Assembly: GCA_020744425.1 (NCBI GenBank)
Contig: JAGMUV010000008.1
Location: 992,001 to 1,056,000 of the forward strand
Reading direction: 5' to 3'
Source of the DNA: Dactylonectria macrodidyma
Lineage: Eukaryota > Ascomycota > Sordariomycetes > Hypocreales > Nectriaceae
DNA: 64,000 nucleotides
Numbering within the stretch: position 1 is the first letter of the stretch; each line of letters begins with the position of its first letter. Shown piece after piece: positions 11,459 to 22,305 of this stretch. Under the pieces are notes generated by a model. The model made no database searches. It had not been told where the DNA came from and worked only from the letters and a program-made list of their open reading frames with translations. The translations under genes were made by a program, and so were the position numbers.

Positions 11459-11739
11459 TTGTAACGGGATAACGATGATAGCTTTCACAGACTGCAAATT
11501 GTATTAGAAAGCACCATTCCCCAGATAGAATATGCCGCCCTAACACAACCAATCACAACTATCTGCCGGTTGCAACTCCGCACCCTAGTCAACCATTATT
11601 AATCCCCCAACCGCTTCGGGACCTCCTCCGGCTCTTGTGCTGACATGGGTCTCCCCCACTTTCCGGCGGCCGTTTTTGTTGTCCAGCCTCTCTGTACTCT
11701 TCTCTTTTTCTTGGCAGCTTTACGGTAACACAGTAAACA

Positions 11740-13266
11740 ATGGCGGTATCATCACGCAGCCTCTCTCAATCTTCAATGACACTGGACGAGAATCCGCGCG
11801 AGATGCGTGTTGACGACGGCGAGGAGAAGGACGGCAGCTCGCAGTCGCCTCGAACACGTTCGATTGAGCGCATCTCATTACGAAGCCAAGAAGCCGAAGC
11901 CGGCGGCTCTCTAGATCCAGAAAAAGCTGTACATGTCGACCTCAACACCAAAGACTCCCAACCTCAAAGTCCCGTTGCATCTCCCCCCGGCATCAACCAC
12001 GCAGACTTCCCCGATGGCGGCCTCGAAGCCTGGCTCGTCGTCCTGGGCGGCTTTTGCGCCCTGTTCTGCACCTTTGGACTCATTAACTGCATTGGTGTCT
12101 TCCAAGAGTACTATTCCAAGGGCCCGCTGAGCGCATACAGCCAGAGTACCGTCAGTTGGATCACGTCGCTGCAGACGAGCATCATGGGTCTCTGCGGCGT
12201 CGTCTTTGGACGGGTTTTTGACTCTTATGGGCCTAGGTGGCTGCTCATCATAGGCGCGATAACATATGTGTTTGGCCTCATGATGATTAGCCTGGCTACG
12301 GAGTACTATCAGTTTATCCTAGCACAAGGCCTTGTCGCCGCTATTGGGTCGTCTGCCGTCTTCAACGCCTGTATGAATTCGGTCGTAACGTGGTTCCTCA
12401 AACGGCGCTCTACAGCCTTTGGCGTCATGGTCTCCGGCTCATCACTCGGAGGCGTCATCTTGCCCATTCTCATGATAAAGCTGATCCCGCGGATCGGCTT
12501 CCCTTGGACTATTCGCATCGTCGCCTTCATCTTCCTGTTCCTTCTCAGCATTGCCGCTCTGGTCGTCAGAAGTCGGCTGCCTCCCCAACCCAAGCCGCTG
12601 GTGCTCGTCGACTATATGAAGGGATTCAAAGAGCCTGCCTATACACTGACTGTCGTGGCCAGCTTTTTCTTTTACTGGGGAATGTTTCTGCCGTTCAACT
12701 ACATCATCCTCCAGGCGCAGAAGCAGGGCATGGATGAGAATTTGACTACGTACTTGCTTCCAATCATCAATGCAATTAGGTCCGTTCTCTTCCCCAGCAA
12801 GTCAAGTCATGAAGAGATTACTAACACACTTGACAGCATCATCGGCCGTATCGCCCCAGGCATCGCAGCTGACCGTATCGGGCGCTATAACGTCATGATC
12901 CTCATTACAGGACTATCAGCCATCATAACACTAGGCCTCTGGGTTCCAGGAAAATCCAACGCCGCTATTATTGTTTACGCAATCCTATTTGGCTTCTCGT
13001 CGGGCGGCTTTATCGGTGTTGCTCCTACACTCATCGCCCAGATCAGTGACATCCGACAGATTGGCGTGCGCACAGGGACGTCATTCGCAGTTCAAAGCAT
13101 CGGTGCGCTGACGGGCAGCCCGATTGCTGGAGCTATCGTCAGCTCGCAGGGCGGTGATTTTCTCGGTTTACAGCTGTTTTGTGGCTCGACTATGGTTGCT
13201 AGTTTACTGACGTTTTTGATTGTGCGGAAGGTCATGGTAGGGACTGACCCAAGAAGGAAGGTCTGA
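11740..13266 (+). CDS. MFS transporter, monocarboxylate-permease-like
   Basis: A plasma-membrane secondary carrier of the major facilitator superfamily, related to the fungal monocarboxylate porter-like group. A single 57-base in-frame intron at 12780-12836 (donor GTCCGT, acceptor CAG) is needed to restore [16 protein letters not shown], a conserved segment. The spliced protein has 489 residues. The cytosolic N-terminus of about 90 residues is Ser/Glu-rich. It is followed by [14 protein letters not shown], the usual opening of TM1, and about 12 hydrophobic segments. The loop [13 protein letters not shown] resembles the MFS signature between TM2 and TM3. The substrate is unknown; members move monocarboxylates, riboflavin or metabolites. 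Its position next to a zinc-finger regulator and near a P450 and an acyltransferase is compatible with export of a metabolite. Confidence 0.92.
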   Translation: MAVSSRSLSQSSMTLDENPREMRVDDGEEKDGSSQSPRTRSIERISLRSQEAEAGGSLDPEKAVHVDLNTKDSQPQSPVASPPGINHADFPDGGLEAWLVVLGGFCALFCTFGLINCIGVFQEYYSKGPLSAYSQSTVSWITSLQTSIMGLCGVVFGRVFDSYGPRWLLIIGAITYVFGLMMISLATEYYQFILAQGLVAAIGSSAVFNACMNSVVTWFLKRRSTAFGVMVSGSSLGGVILPILMIKLIPRIGFPWTIRIVAFIFLFLLSIAALVVRSRLPPQPKPLVLVDYMKGFKEPAYTLTVVASFFFYWGMFLPFNYIILQAQKQGMDENLTTYLLPIINAIRSVLFPSKSSHEEITNTLDSIIGRIAPGIAADRIGRYNVMILITGLSAIITLGLWVPGKSNAAIIVYAILFGFSSGGFIGVAPTLIAQISDIRQIGVRTGTSFAVQSIGALTGSPIAGAIVSSQGGDFLGLQLFCGSTMVASLLTFLIVRKVMVGTDPRRKV

Positions 13267-13497
13267 AGGACTCCTAGGGCCCTAGAAGGATACAACCGGG
13301 GCCTTGTTACAAGGTGTCAATTCAATCGCTGATTCTAAATATGTGCATTCGAAAGAAAAACAATAGAATAGGGAGAAGCCGAATAGAATACGTGTCCAAT
13401 GAACATAGGCCAATGTTGCGAAAAACGCAACACATCCACCACGCCTACCCTTCTCCATCCTTTCACTTCCCTATCCGCTTCACATCCTCCATATTGT

Positions 13498-15795
13498 CTA
13501 AGGATTGCAAGGGAAATTTGTCATGACGTCCTTGTCGTTTTGAAACCACATGTAGTAGTTTTCCAATGCTTCCTCCATGGGCAGACCGGAATATTCCAGA
13601 TACCAGGTGCCTCGATGCCTCTGTCGACAAACGTCTCTAGCACTTCCTTTCCTGGCGCCTCGATGTCTATTGTGAGACCGTTCTTGCCTCCGTTGGTATT
13701 CTTTGAGTTGATAGAGCTTAAGGTTGTTTAGCCACAGGAATCCTCTAGACCTGGGCAAAAGAGAGCGAAACTTACCCGACTACCACATTCTGTAGTGAGA
13801 TTCCAGAATAGGTCTTGTCTACCAGCTTGCTGAATCCCGGCGGCGAATCAAACTTGCCACACCACATATCTCCGGATTTATTTGTCACACTGCGTATTCT
13901 TGTCTCTGCCCATCAGCAGCCAGTATGACTTACCCTCATGGCAGTACCGCCCATTGTTCTTAGCGTCTTCCTCGACCAAGTACGAGTTATTGTCGTTCCA
14001 GCCGGGGTCTTTGTCGCACGCTACATCGCTGGTGGCAATGAACGGGTATATGACGTCGGAAGAGTAGGCCCAAGCCAGTGTAATGAGGAATGCATTGATC
14101 GCTCGTTTGACTTGTTTAGAGTGCTCTGAGCGGTCGCGGAGCCAGCCGTCGCCGAATAAAGAGCCGTCAGAGATGAGATTGCCTAGTTGTAGATTGCCTT
14201 CAGCGGAACCACCAAAGAGCCACTTTTGCGTTGCAAGTACGCTGTCCTTCCATGCCTTGGTTTGAGCTTGCATTTGGGCTTCCAGTCCATTTTGGACTCC
14301 AAGTTGATCTGTACTGTTTTCACCCAGTTAGTGCATATTCGGGTATATATGATCTCCCGGGATTGGTCAAGTTCATTCCAATGGACTTACGCTCTGCTGT
14401 TCAAGATATCTTTCGCGAGTGTCATTGAGTTCTTAACCAGATCATTGGTGGTGTCCTTGACAGTTGAAGCTGTTGAACCATCGCTAAACTTGGGACCAAT
14501 GACTACCTAGAGTTAGTTCGTACAATCCTGTGAAGGTCCGAATGCACCTACGTTTGTTCCACGCCGGGCCCATGACCAATCCCCACGCAATCAACTCAAT
14601 GTCAAACAGGATGAAAACAGCAATGCCTGAGCTCTTGACTGGGATTTTTCCAAAGTCGGACGCGACGCTAGCAATGTCGTTGTTCAAAACAGCATCGTTG
14701 ACGGCAGCCCAAATGTTGGATTGAATCTAGCTGTGTGAGCACTTCATCCAAGTCAGGGAGGGTGAGGACTGACAGAAAAGATGTTGTCGAAGGAATGGAT
14801 AAAGTAGCCAGCGGGGTAGTTGACCGAGTTGCACTGCAGATGCAGGTCCTCACATCCGCTGCCCTCGTCGCCGAAGATTTCACAAAGCATGTCTTGCTGG
14901 CCATTGAATAAGTTAGAGACCTAGTAATCGTATTAGCAATCCCTCATGTCAAGATCTTGAAAACCGCTACGTTGTTAGAAAAGTGCTTCTCTTGTCGTCC
15001 TGCTGTGAGATTGTACTGCCAGCCCTTGAGAACAGGCACCCACGCGCCCATCGGCATCAACCGCAGCCCATCTATCCGGGGCGTACTTTTTATGATCGGT
15101 AACTCCCTCGTTATCGCACTTGATGGACCGCCAGTCGTTCGGGTCCTCCTCGACATCGCCCGGATCGCTGGGCATAACTGGCAGCTTAGGATCGACAGCA
15201 CCGCCGTCGTTGTCGCCCTCGCTGTCTGTCATACCGCATGACCGGTTAAAGGCCGTAGTAGCTTCATTAGCCCACGTCCCCAGGATGCTGTACATATCCG
15301 CTCGGCCGTTGCCGTCCAGATCTGGATAGGACTCGCATGTGCCTGCGACGTCGCCTTTGTACACGGGGTCGTTGATCTTTCTCCAGTAGAATGGAGAGCC
15401 TGAAAGCTCGTTTGGATCGCCACGATCCCCGTTGTACCTTGAATTATCTTTATATCAGCCCATTTTCTCAGTATTACAGGTCTGTAGCACTTACCACACG
15501 TGTCCATTCCCAGTGAACTTATCAACCCAGATCATATCGTCGCGCCAATCACCATTGACATCAGCCCACCGTAAGTTGGCACGGTCTTTGCCGTCGGCAA
15601 TTTTGATCTGGCCGACATCTTCCCAGCCGTCGTTATCCTTATGGACGAATCCGGTCACACGGCCGTCCTTTTCGATGCACAATTAATCAGCCCTATGGTT
15701 GCCAGTGAGATCTGCGAAGCAAACAGCCACTGTCCTGAGTTAGTATTTAGATCAAAACAAATCCACAAAGTTTACTTACAATCTTCAATGCCAAG
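13498..15795 (-). pseudogene. FG-GAP/VCBS-repeat secreted-protein gene, broken
   Basis: Minus-strand coding blocks show FG-GAP (integrin-alpha-type beta-propeller) repeats such as FADLTGNHRAD, WADVNGDWRDDMIWVDKF and YPDLDGNGRADMY. A long C-terminal region with NEGVTDHKKYAPDRW, FNGQQDMLC and YWLLMGRDKN blocks follows. I recall this region from large secreted fungal proteins, some linked to GDSL esterases or GH18 chitinases. The gene is damaged. A TAA at 15685-15683 interrupts a propeller repeat where Tyr is expected, and one extra base near 15045-15049 shifts the frame. Several introns are plausible between blocks. The expected N-terminal catalytic part is absent upstream, where a degraded hAT element begins about 240 bases away. 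It is probably a 5'-truncated pseudogene; a short product from an internal ATG cannot be excluded. Confidence 0.65.
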
Positions 15796-16033
15796 ACCCC
15801 TCTTCTGGAGGGGTCGTTCGTACAAGAGGCGTCAGCAAAGATGCATCTCGGTACCAGCATAGATGCATCTCGGCAACAACCCTGCAACTCGGCATATCGA
15901 CACTGAAGAGGGGAGGATGGCTTTCCTTGACAGAAATACGTGTGATGATTGCTTTTTTCTCAAACCAACATCACATGCGTTACACAAGCTTATCTCCAAC
16001 GAGGTGGTTTTTTTATTGTTTTTTTTTTAACCT
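15796..16033. other. Spacer between broken FG-GAP gene and hAT element
   Basis: Contains two copies of a 13-base repeat (agatgcatctcgg, near 15838 and 15860) and a poly-T tract at about 16009-16028. No gene is seen. Confidence 0.5.
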
Positions 16034-16041
16034 CATTCAGC
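16034..16041. repeat. Target site duplication, left copy (hAT)
   Basis: CATTCAGC directly abuts the left inverted repeat and is repeated exactly at 21180-21187. Confidence 0.92.
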
Positions 16042-17918
16042 CAAGGCTCGAAACCACTACATCCACTCCACTTTTGGACCAAGTAGAGTGGATGGACCAT
16101 TTTTAGGCAATTATAAAGTGGATGTAGCACACTTTCGACCGGAGTGGAATGGATGTACACGTGGATTTATAAGTGGATTTTTGTAAGTGGACTTTTGAGG
16201 CTATTCACAACCTCGTCGACGCCTATTCAGCCTTACTTTCAGAGGTTGACACTAACTCTTCAGCCTCTTGCTGCTGTGATGAATCGTTAACCTCGCTGGC
16301 GCTGTCCTCGCCTTCGAATAGCCATTTTGACTTAGTAAGAGCCAGCTCGTCGTCGCTTAGAGTCCCACAGCCGGCATCCAGCTTACTTTCGAGGTGTGAC
16401 TTAAGCAATGGATCCAGGTCCTTGATAAGGCTAGCACGGTACTAAGAGCGTAAGACCTGATAAATGGCGATAATCTCAGCATCTAGGTTCGTACGCAACC
16501 CTGAGACCATCTTGCTAGCAGCTGAAAATAACCTCTCACACTCGGCTGACATCGGCTAGATCGTTAGGAAGTCCAAGGCCATCCTAGATAACCGAGGATA
16601 TCTGCCTTGCTTAGTGATCCAGTAACCAATTGGATCACGAACGTTGCTATCACTAGCGTCACGATCCGTCTGCCACGCTTAGTACTCGTTACCTACAATA
16701 GCTGCTGCGTAGGCTGGTATTGAGCTTAGCAGACGACTGTTCTTCTTGAAGGGATTGAAAAACCGAGGTCTTTTTGCTAGTAGCTCGTTATCGCCTCTGC
16801 TGCTGCTGGTTCTAACCTCGAGACGAGCGTAATCGGACAGCCAGACGTCGGCAACCATCTCTTTTGCCTTTTTAACCTAGCTAGGCTTATGAGCCCACGT
16901 TTTATCAAACCAGTCCTAACGATAAGCTGGATGGAGCGCTATAGCCGTATAGTAGATGGGCGTCTCGTCTAGCCGCTGATAATATTTATCCAGCTTATCC
17001 TAAGTAAGGTTGATTCCGATGCGGAAGTGCTCTGGATTAGGAAAATTAGTAGCAAGCTGCTTATATTCTTCTAGTGTGTTAAGCAGCAACTCATAGCCAA
17101 GCACCACGTCCCAGATATTGCCATAGGAGCCAGTCCAGCCTTGCTTACGCCTGCGGATGTGTCCATTACCCTCAAGCGTCTTTACTACGGTCTTAAAAAC
17201 AGTCAGAATAGCCTCCAAATAGTAAAGAACCTCCCAGTCTTTATCCGTTAGCTGATTCTCGTCTCGGAGGATGCGTGGTTTTTTCGCCAACTTGGCTTGT
17301 GTTACTTAGCCAGTCTTTTTAGACCGATTTTCGTCCTCCTATTGCGCCTTATACTTGATTAGTAGGAGTTCGATAGAGGTTTTCAACCGTAGAGCCCTGC
17401 GGATCATGTAGAGTTATGATAGCTAACGCGTGTCGTTATCGATAATTAGCTTGAGTGGTTTCTTCGATTGGAGTTTAAGGGTGGTGGCGCGATTAATTTC
17501 GTCCTGTTAGATATACTGAGTTAATATGAGATGAATAGGATTTAGTTAAACCGCTTACCCTCTGGACCTCCTTGAATAAGTAAATCAGCCGGTGGCTAAT
17601 ACGCATATTAACTACGATATTGTGTAACTTGCTAACTGGTCCTTTTTTGCGCTATTAAGCGTATTCAGTATTAGATAACGCTTCTGCGCCTGATAATTGC
17701 TTTTCGAACGCGTTAGCGTTTTTGCTAAATAAGAGCGCCTTGGCTGATAAGTTAATTGTGTGGCCAATATAGCGTCCTTAGCGCAGTCGGCCATCAAACC
17801 CAAGTTCAGCACCAATAACCTCCATTATCCCTTTGACTGTGTTAAGGCTCCAGACAGGGGGTCGCAGGGGGGTCGGCCCAATTAGGGAACGAGCGTTCAG
17901 GGGTACATCAATTCCCAC

Positions 17919-19803
17919 CTATTTTGTATGGTGATAGAAGTCCCAGCAATCCTGCGAGCTACAAAGAGCTACATCGCACTGGTCACAGCCACCGCGAGAC
18001 TGCCGCCGGATCCGGACCCTGTTGCCGTCGGCCTCACTCAACGGCCGCCGCGAGCTTCGTGACCTGACCTCTCCACGCCGTACGCCCTGACATGCGAGGC
18101 AGTTACCCTTTTTCCCTCGCTGGACGTATTTATGCTGTGACAGAGGCGTAAATTCGCCTCCCGCCCGAAACCTCTGCCTAGAGTCAGATTGACCGCTGTA
18201 CGCCTGGACGAGGTCATCAACAAGGCGCCCTCGCCACTTAGCCTGACGTGTATATGACTTCCAAATAGGCTTGCCGCGTAGCTGAAGAAGGTAACTGTTG
18301 ACTACAATGACGTCAATTAGGCAATTAGGTAGGACCAAGCTAGGGCTTGCCAACCCCCTCGGCGCACACGGTGTTCGAAGCCCAAATATGACCTCAGTTG
18401 GTCACCGCGGTCTACCCCGTTCATCTCGTCATTGTAGAAGGCAGCAATAGACGGGATAATAATCTCTTTCACTGGCTCGTCACCGAAAAATCGCTGTATT
18501 GGGCGTGCTCGAATTTGGTCTGTTGTCGGCCTCTTGCGTAACCGAAGGACGGTCTCGTCGCCTGCGTACACAGTAGATAAGAACAACACAAGGGCGTTGT
18601 CTTTCCACGCGATCTGATTTACCTGGCCCAGGACAAATTAGTAGGGCATTTACAGCTAAAGCTGTCTGCTTGACTGACCTTATTATCCTTAGTTGGGACG
18701 GTCCTGATTTCGTTGAATTTGATATTTGCGGCAGCTGTGTTATCGTCATTTTTGAGCTTGACTAAGGGCTTGTAGATGCCACAGTTGACTCGGGCTGTAC
18801 CCGTAGCGCCGTGGCCGTGCTCGCGGAGGCTGCGTAGGAGGTCGGGAGAGGAAAAGAGGTTATCGATAAAGACGTGATAGTTGGCTTCTGGCAGCAAGTT
18901 TAGTAGGGCAACAACCACAGCCTGCGTCGGGTTCAGATAGACTGTCTTCTCCTGCTTGGCCTCACGCCGCCGTTGCCGGGCAGGCTTGAGACCAACAGGT
19001 CCAAACCTAGGTCCGGGCCTATGCCAAATCCAACGTAGGAAATAGCCCTGCTGTGCTGCAACCCAAACTTTGAAGCCGACGGGGATCGGCTTGTTAGGGA
19101 CTCTTGTTGTCTCTTTTGACCTCCCGGTATAGCGGGCCATACACTCATCTACAGCGATGCAAGTGCCTGGAACATAGAAATCCGTAGACACGCGCTGTAT
19201 GTGGTCAGACCACGGCGTCACACGGTCATAGGTGAGGGCGCTGTTGCTGCTTATGGTGATGTGAGGGCTGAAAATGCGAATGTGACGATGTAGCTGCTGA
19301 AATCGGTCATAGGTCATATATTTGATGATAGAGTGAGTAGAGTGTTGGTGCCCCGGCCGAGAAGTCTCCCAATGGTCTTCGAGGTCAAGTTCAGTGTGAA
19401 TCCCTAAGTAAATAAGGATTGCGACCCATATGTAGACTTCTGCAACAGAGGTTGGTCTCCAGAGGCGTAACCGTGATCTTGGCGGTAATGTGTGTGCACT
19501 ACCGCGAGCCTCTTGCTGCAGGTGGCTAACCCAGTCATTGGTATATTTGACCCAGCTTTCTACTAGGGAAATAGGTAGGAATTGCTGGAAAAGAGATAAC
19601 GGGTCCTGGGGCAGGTCCTTGACCTTAAAGTCGCGTGTTGGAACCTCGAAAGGCATGAAGTTGTAGCCGCGTTCGTTGACAGGGGCTAGGTTCGGCCGGC
19701 AGGTGTTGTCAGCTCCCTGCTCCCGGCGGCTGTTATCAGTGCAAATGAAGCTGTTATCGTCATACACATTGATTGCCTGTGTTGAGGGCACTTGGGTATC
19801 CAT
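17919..19803 (-). pseudogene. piggyBac-type transposase (DDE_Tnp_1_7), frame broken by an 8-base duplication
   Basis: Exon 1 is 19803-18679 and exon 2 is 18622-17919, with a 56-base intron (donor GTCAGT, acceptor CAG). The catalytic aspartates appear in VDECMARYTGRS, VFIDNLFSS and YNDEMNGVDRGDQ. The C-terminal cysteine-rich finger with CLACQG, CDQCDVALC and the final WDFYHH is the usual piggyBac end-binding domain. The only visible lesion is a tandem 8-base duplication at 18314-18329 that shifts the frame after the third aspartate and would truncate the C-terminal finger. Apart from that lesion the coding length is divisible by three, equivalent to about 606 residues. The start is chosen at MDTQVPST; an in-frame ATG exists at 19884. 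Confidence 0.85.
18314..18329. repeat. 8-base tandem duplication inside the piggyBac transposase
   Basis: CAATTAGG occurs twice in tandem. One copy interrupts the coding frame between YLI and DVIVV. Duplicated 8-mers are left by hAT excision, but replication slippage gives the same product. Confidence 0.75.
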
Positions 19804-21179
19804 CGCGAAAGTCAGAATCGTTTGTATGTGTATTTTGGTGGGGTTGATTCTGACTACGCGACGCGTTACTCTGATGTACCTCACTGTGAGCAGGGGTCAT
19901 GTGGGGCACAATCTGGCCTGGAGCCTTAACACAGTCAAAGGGATAGTATCGTTATTTTCAGCATTATCGAGCGTGAAATAGCCAACCTTCTCTGGACCTA
20001 TGCTAAGAGTGTGTAGGACGTCGAGAACCTCCTTACCGATTATTAAGCCGAAGTGACGATGAGCCTCTAGAACTCCAATTATGATTTTGCATAGCCGATT
20101 CTTCTCGTCTCTGAAAAAACAAGCAATACCGTAGAGGGCAAGCTTATTTCGAAACGTCCAGCTATTAAATGAAATATGAAGGGCTCTAGGAGAGTTCCTT
20201 AGTACCTCGATAACCGTCTGCTTGTGGCGGTTATACTCTTGAATGATCTTATATCGGATAGCCGTAGCAGTCAAGTTAGCGTATTAGATAGAAACGGAGG
20301 GACTCAAATAGTCGAAGATTTCTTAGAGGATGGGGTTCTTAGCAAAGGAAAATGACTGGTTACTACTGACGATTAACTTGACTAGCATATGCTAAAAATG
20401 TTGCTTATTAAAGCGTAAGATGAAGCTATTTGTAATATTCTGTTCTATAGGCTTATTGATATCTAGTTTTAAAATAGAGGCAATAGTCAGCTGGTTTGAT
20501 TTTAGTGCGCCTTCAGATTTAAGCTGTGCTATGCTCTTTTTCTCTCCCTCTGGTGCTGGTGTTTTATGCTTACGCTATAGATGATTTACTGCATTCTGGA
20601 GACCTGAAGAGGTAAAACTCGCGATAATGGGACGATTTCTGAGGATACAGTCCTTATAAGCCCATTTGCGTAAGCCATAACGTTGAATATCATAGCCAAA
20701 GTCCTACAGCTAAGAGCTAGTATTACGAGCGCGTTCTGACTAATTCCAGCCTCTGAAATGGCGAAAAAGACGGTCTTCGAGCCGCTGCTGTTGGCCTGGT
20801 TGGCCTGGCTAGTTAGCTAACATCAAATTTTTTTTTTAGTAAAAACAAAGCAGGAAATCTGTAGAAAACGCACTCAATAGGGGTAGTTTCTCGTCAATAT
20901 TATTAGATTAGCTATAGGGGTGATCGACCTCGGCTAACTTGGGTCCAGGTACCTCGATTTAATGGGCAGTCATATACAAAAATAAGTACTATGAACCATA
21001 CAGGGTCAGGGAATATCCCACTATACCTAAATCCACCTAAATCCACTCCATTACATCCACTTTCGTGTCCAAGTGTAGTGGATTATTACGTAATCTGAGC
21101 GCCGACAAGTGGATGTAATAGAGATGGGCCACTTATATGTGGTCCACGTGGATTTACAGTGTAGTGGGTTCGGGCCTTG

Positions 21180-21187
21180 CATTCAGC
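21180..21187. repeat. Target site duplication, right copy (hAT)
   Basis: CATTCAGC directly abuts the right inverted repeat and matches 16034-16041 exactly. Confidence 0.92.
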
Positions 21188-22305
21188 CTCATTTACTATC
21201 GGCACAGGACATCTAGCTTTCTACTCAACGATGACGAAGTTTATAGCAGCTGCAAAAGTAAATATTATTCGCGTTTCATCAACTTCCCGCCGACGGATGC
21301 TTTTCACTCAAGCTCACGACAGGCTTCTCGCAAAGGCGCTAATGGGTCGATTGAGCCGTTGCGTGGTGGAGGGTCGTGACTTCAAACAATAGTGAAGTGA
21401 TCTAGAAGATTGAAGAAATATGGAGAAGAAGAGAGAGAAATAGTCGGCACATCATTTACGTGCTATAGAAACTGTCATAGTCTCAGTGTCAAAAACGAAA
21501 ACTCCTTGTGTTGCGCTGCCAAAGATCCACCATCAACTACCTAGTTGGATAACTAAAACTGACAAAGTCCATTGCTGAAGAATACGAGGATCCCGACAGT
21601 GCACTTTTCTAACTAATCTAGCTCCGGCTAGGGATTCACAGGTCTTAACTAGGCCCTTTCACTGCGCGACGAGACGGAATGTCAATTGGTTCCCAGAGAG
21701 AGTGCAGGTAGAGCCTAGCAGCAGTGGATCCTGAGATGATACCTCTATCGAAGCTAGTTGCGAAAGTATTAAGGTAACAGTGGACACGTTCAGCACATCT
21801 TAGCATACGTCGTTTCTCATGTTATACTAGACGATCGTACCCAACGCCAGCTACGGATCCGGGATAGCCTTCCACAATGCTCGTCCCCCCTTCTCGACCA
21901 CATCTTCGCCCACGTCACGCCAGATAACGTTTTGACACATCCAACGCACTCAATTATCATAAAAAAATCGACCTTCCTTAGAGAGAATACACTTCCTTGG
22001 TATGCATCCTTGCGGCTAAATCTACTTTGTGTTCTCTGTGCGGCTGATGTTCTCGACGACCCTACCCCACTTGTGACTGCATCCGAGATTACCGAACAAG
22101 TCCCAATCAGGCAGGAGCCCTCTAGTTTGTGACTCAACCCAGAATTCGTGACTCACAATCTCTCTGCTTATGCTTAGGTCACTTTCGTGAGGACTGACGC
22201 GAGGACTGTTGAAGACACATAAGACACCTAGGAATTCCCGAGAAAAGGGACATGTTCTGTTCACGTATCGAGAGTCGAACGATCACAATCTGCCTCTAGG
22301 CCCTT
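21188..22305. other. Gene-poor stretch right of the hAT element
   Basis: Several short open frames on both strands show no recognisable domain. The last 200 bases should hold the promoter of the methyltransferase gene. Confidence 0.5.

Larger units (their letters stand above)
17829..19942 (-). mobile_element. piggyBac-type DNA transposon nested in the hAT element
   Basis: A 2114-base insert interrupts the hAT transposase between DT and IMEV. Its ends are inverted repeats that begin CCC and include TTAA: CCCTTTGACTGTGTTAAG, continuing GCTCCAG. The hAT reading frame is restored only if the element runs from CCC to GGG and the dinucleotide AT (17827-17828 and 19943-19944) is the target duplication. 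Alternatively the mobile unit is the inner piece bounded by TTAA at 17842-17845 and 19926-19929, which is the classical piggyBac signature. It carries one minus-strand transposase gene. It is far less mutated than its host element, so it arrived later. Confidence 0.85.
16220..20830 (-). pseudogene. hAT transposase, nonsense-riddled and split
   Basis: Read from 20830 downwards, the N-terminal part shows a BED-finger-like region and the RNase-H core (SFNSWTFRNKLALYGIACF, then TLDNAENNDT). The reading then jumps across the piggyBac-type insert (19942-17829) to MEVIGAELGFDG and GHTINL. It continues through YYQRLDETPIYY to the C-terminal dimerisation block PMSAECERLFSAASK. In-frame stops in the C-terminal half lie near 17779, 17001, 16918, 16879, 16680, 16557 and 16443. 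Each is a TAG or TAA that one or two C-to-T type changes would produce from Trp or Gln codons. The N-terminal half has more. This is a dead transposase with a RIP-like mutation pattern. Confidence 0.85.
16042..21179 (-). mobile_element. hAT DNA transposon, degraded, with nested insertion
   Basis: The ends are imperfect inverted repeats. The left end reads CAAGGCTCGAAACCACTACA and the complement of the right end reads CAAGGCCCGAACCCACTACA (18 of 20 identical). The 8-base sequence CATTCAGC is repeated directly on both sides (16034-16041 and 21180-21187), the hAT hallmark. The total is 5138 bases, or 3024 after subtracting the element at 17829-19942. Both subterminal zones are crowded with short motifs of the type AAGTGGAT and its complement, likely transposase binding sites. 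The transposase is on the minus strand and carries many stops, so the element cannot move by itself, although its ends look usable. Confidence 0.92.

Noticed and set aside
12780..12836. Extra 19 residues in the MFS protein as a real loop
   Set aside because: The segment has clean GT-AG borders with a branch-like ACTAAC, is a multiple of three, and interrupts a conserved transmembrane segment, so it is an intron.
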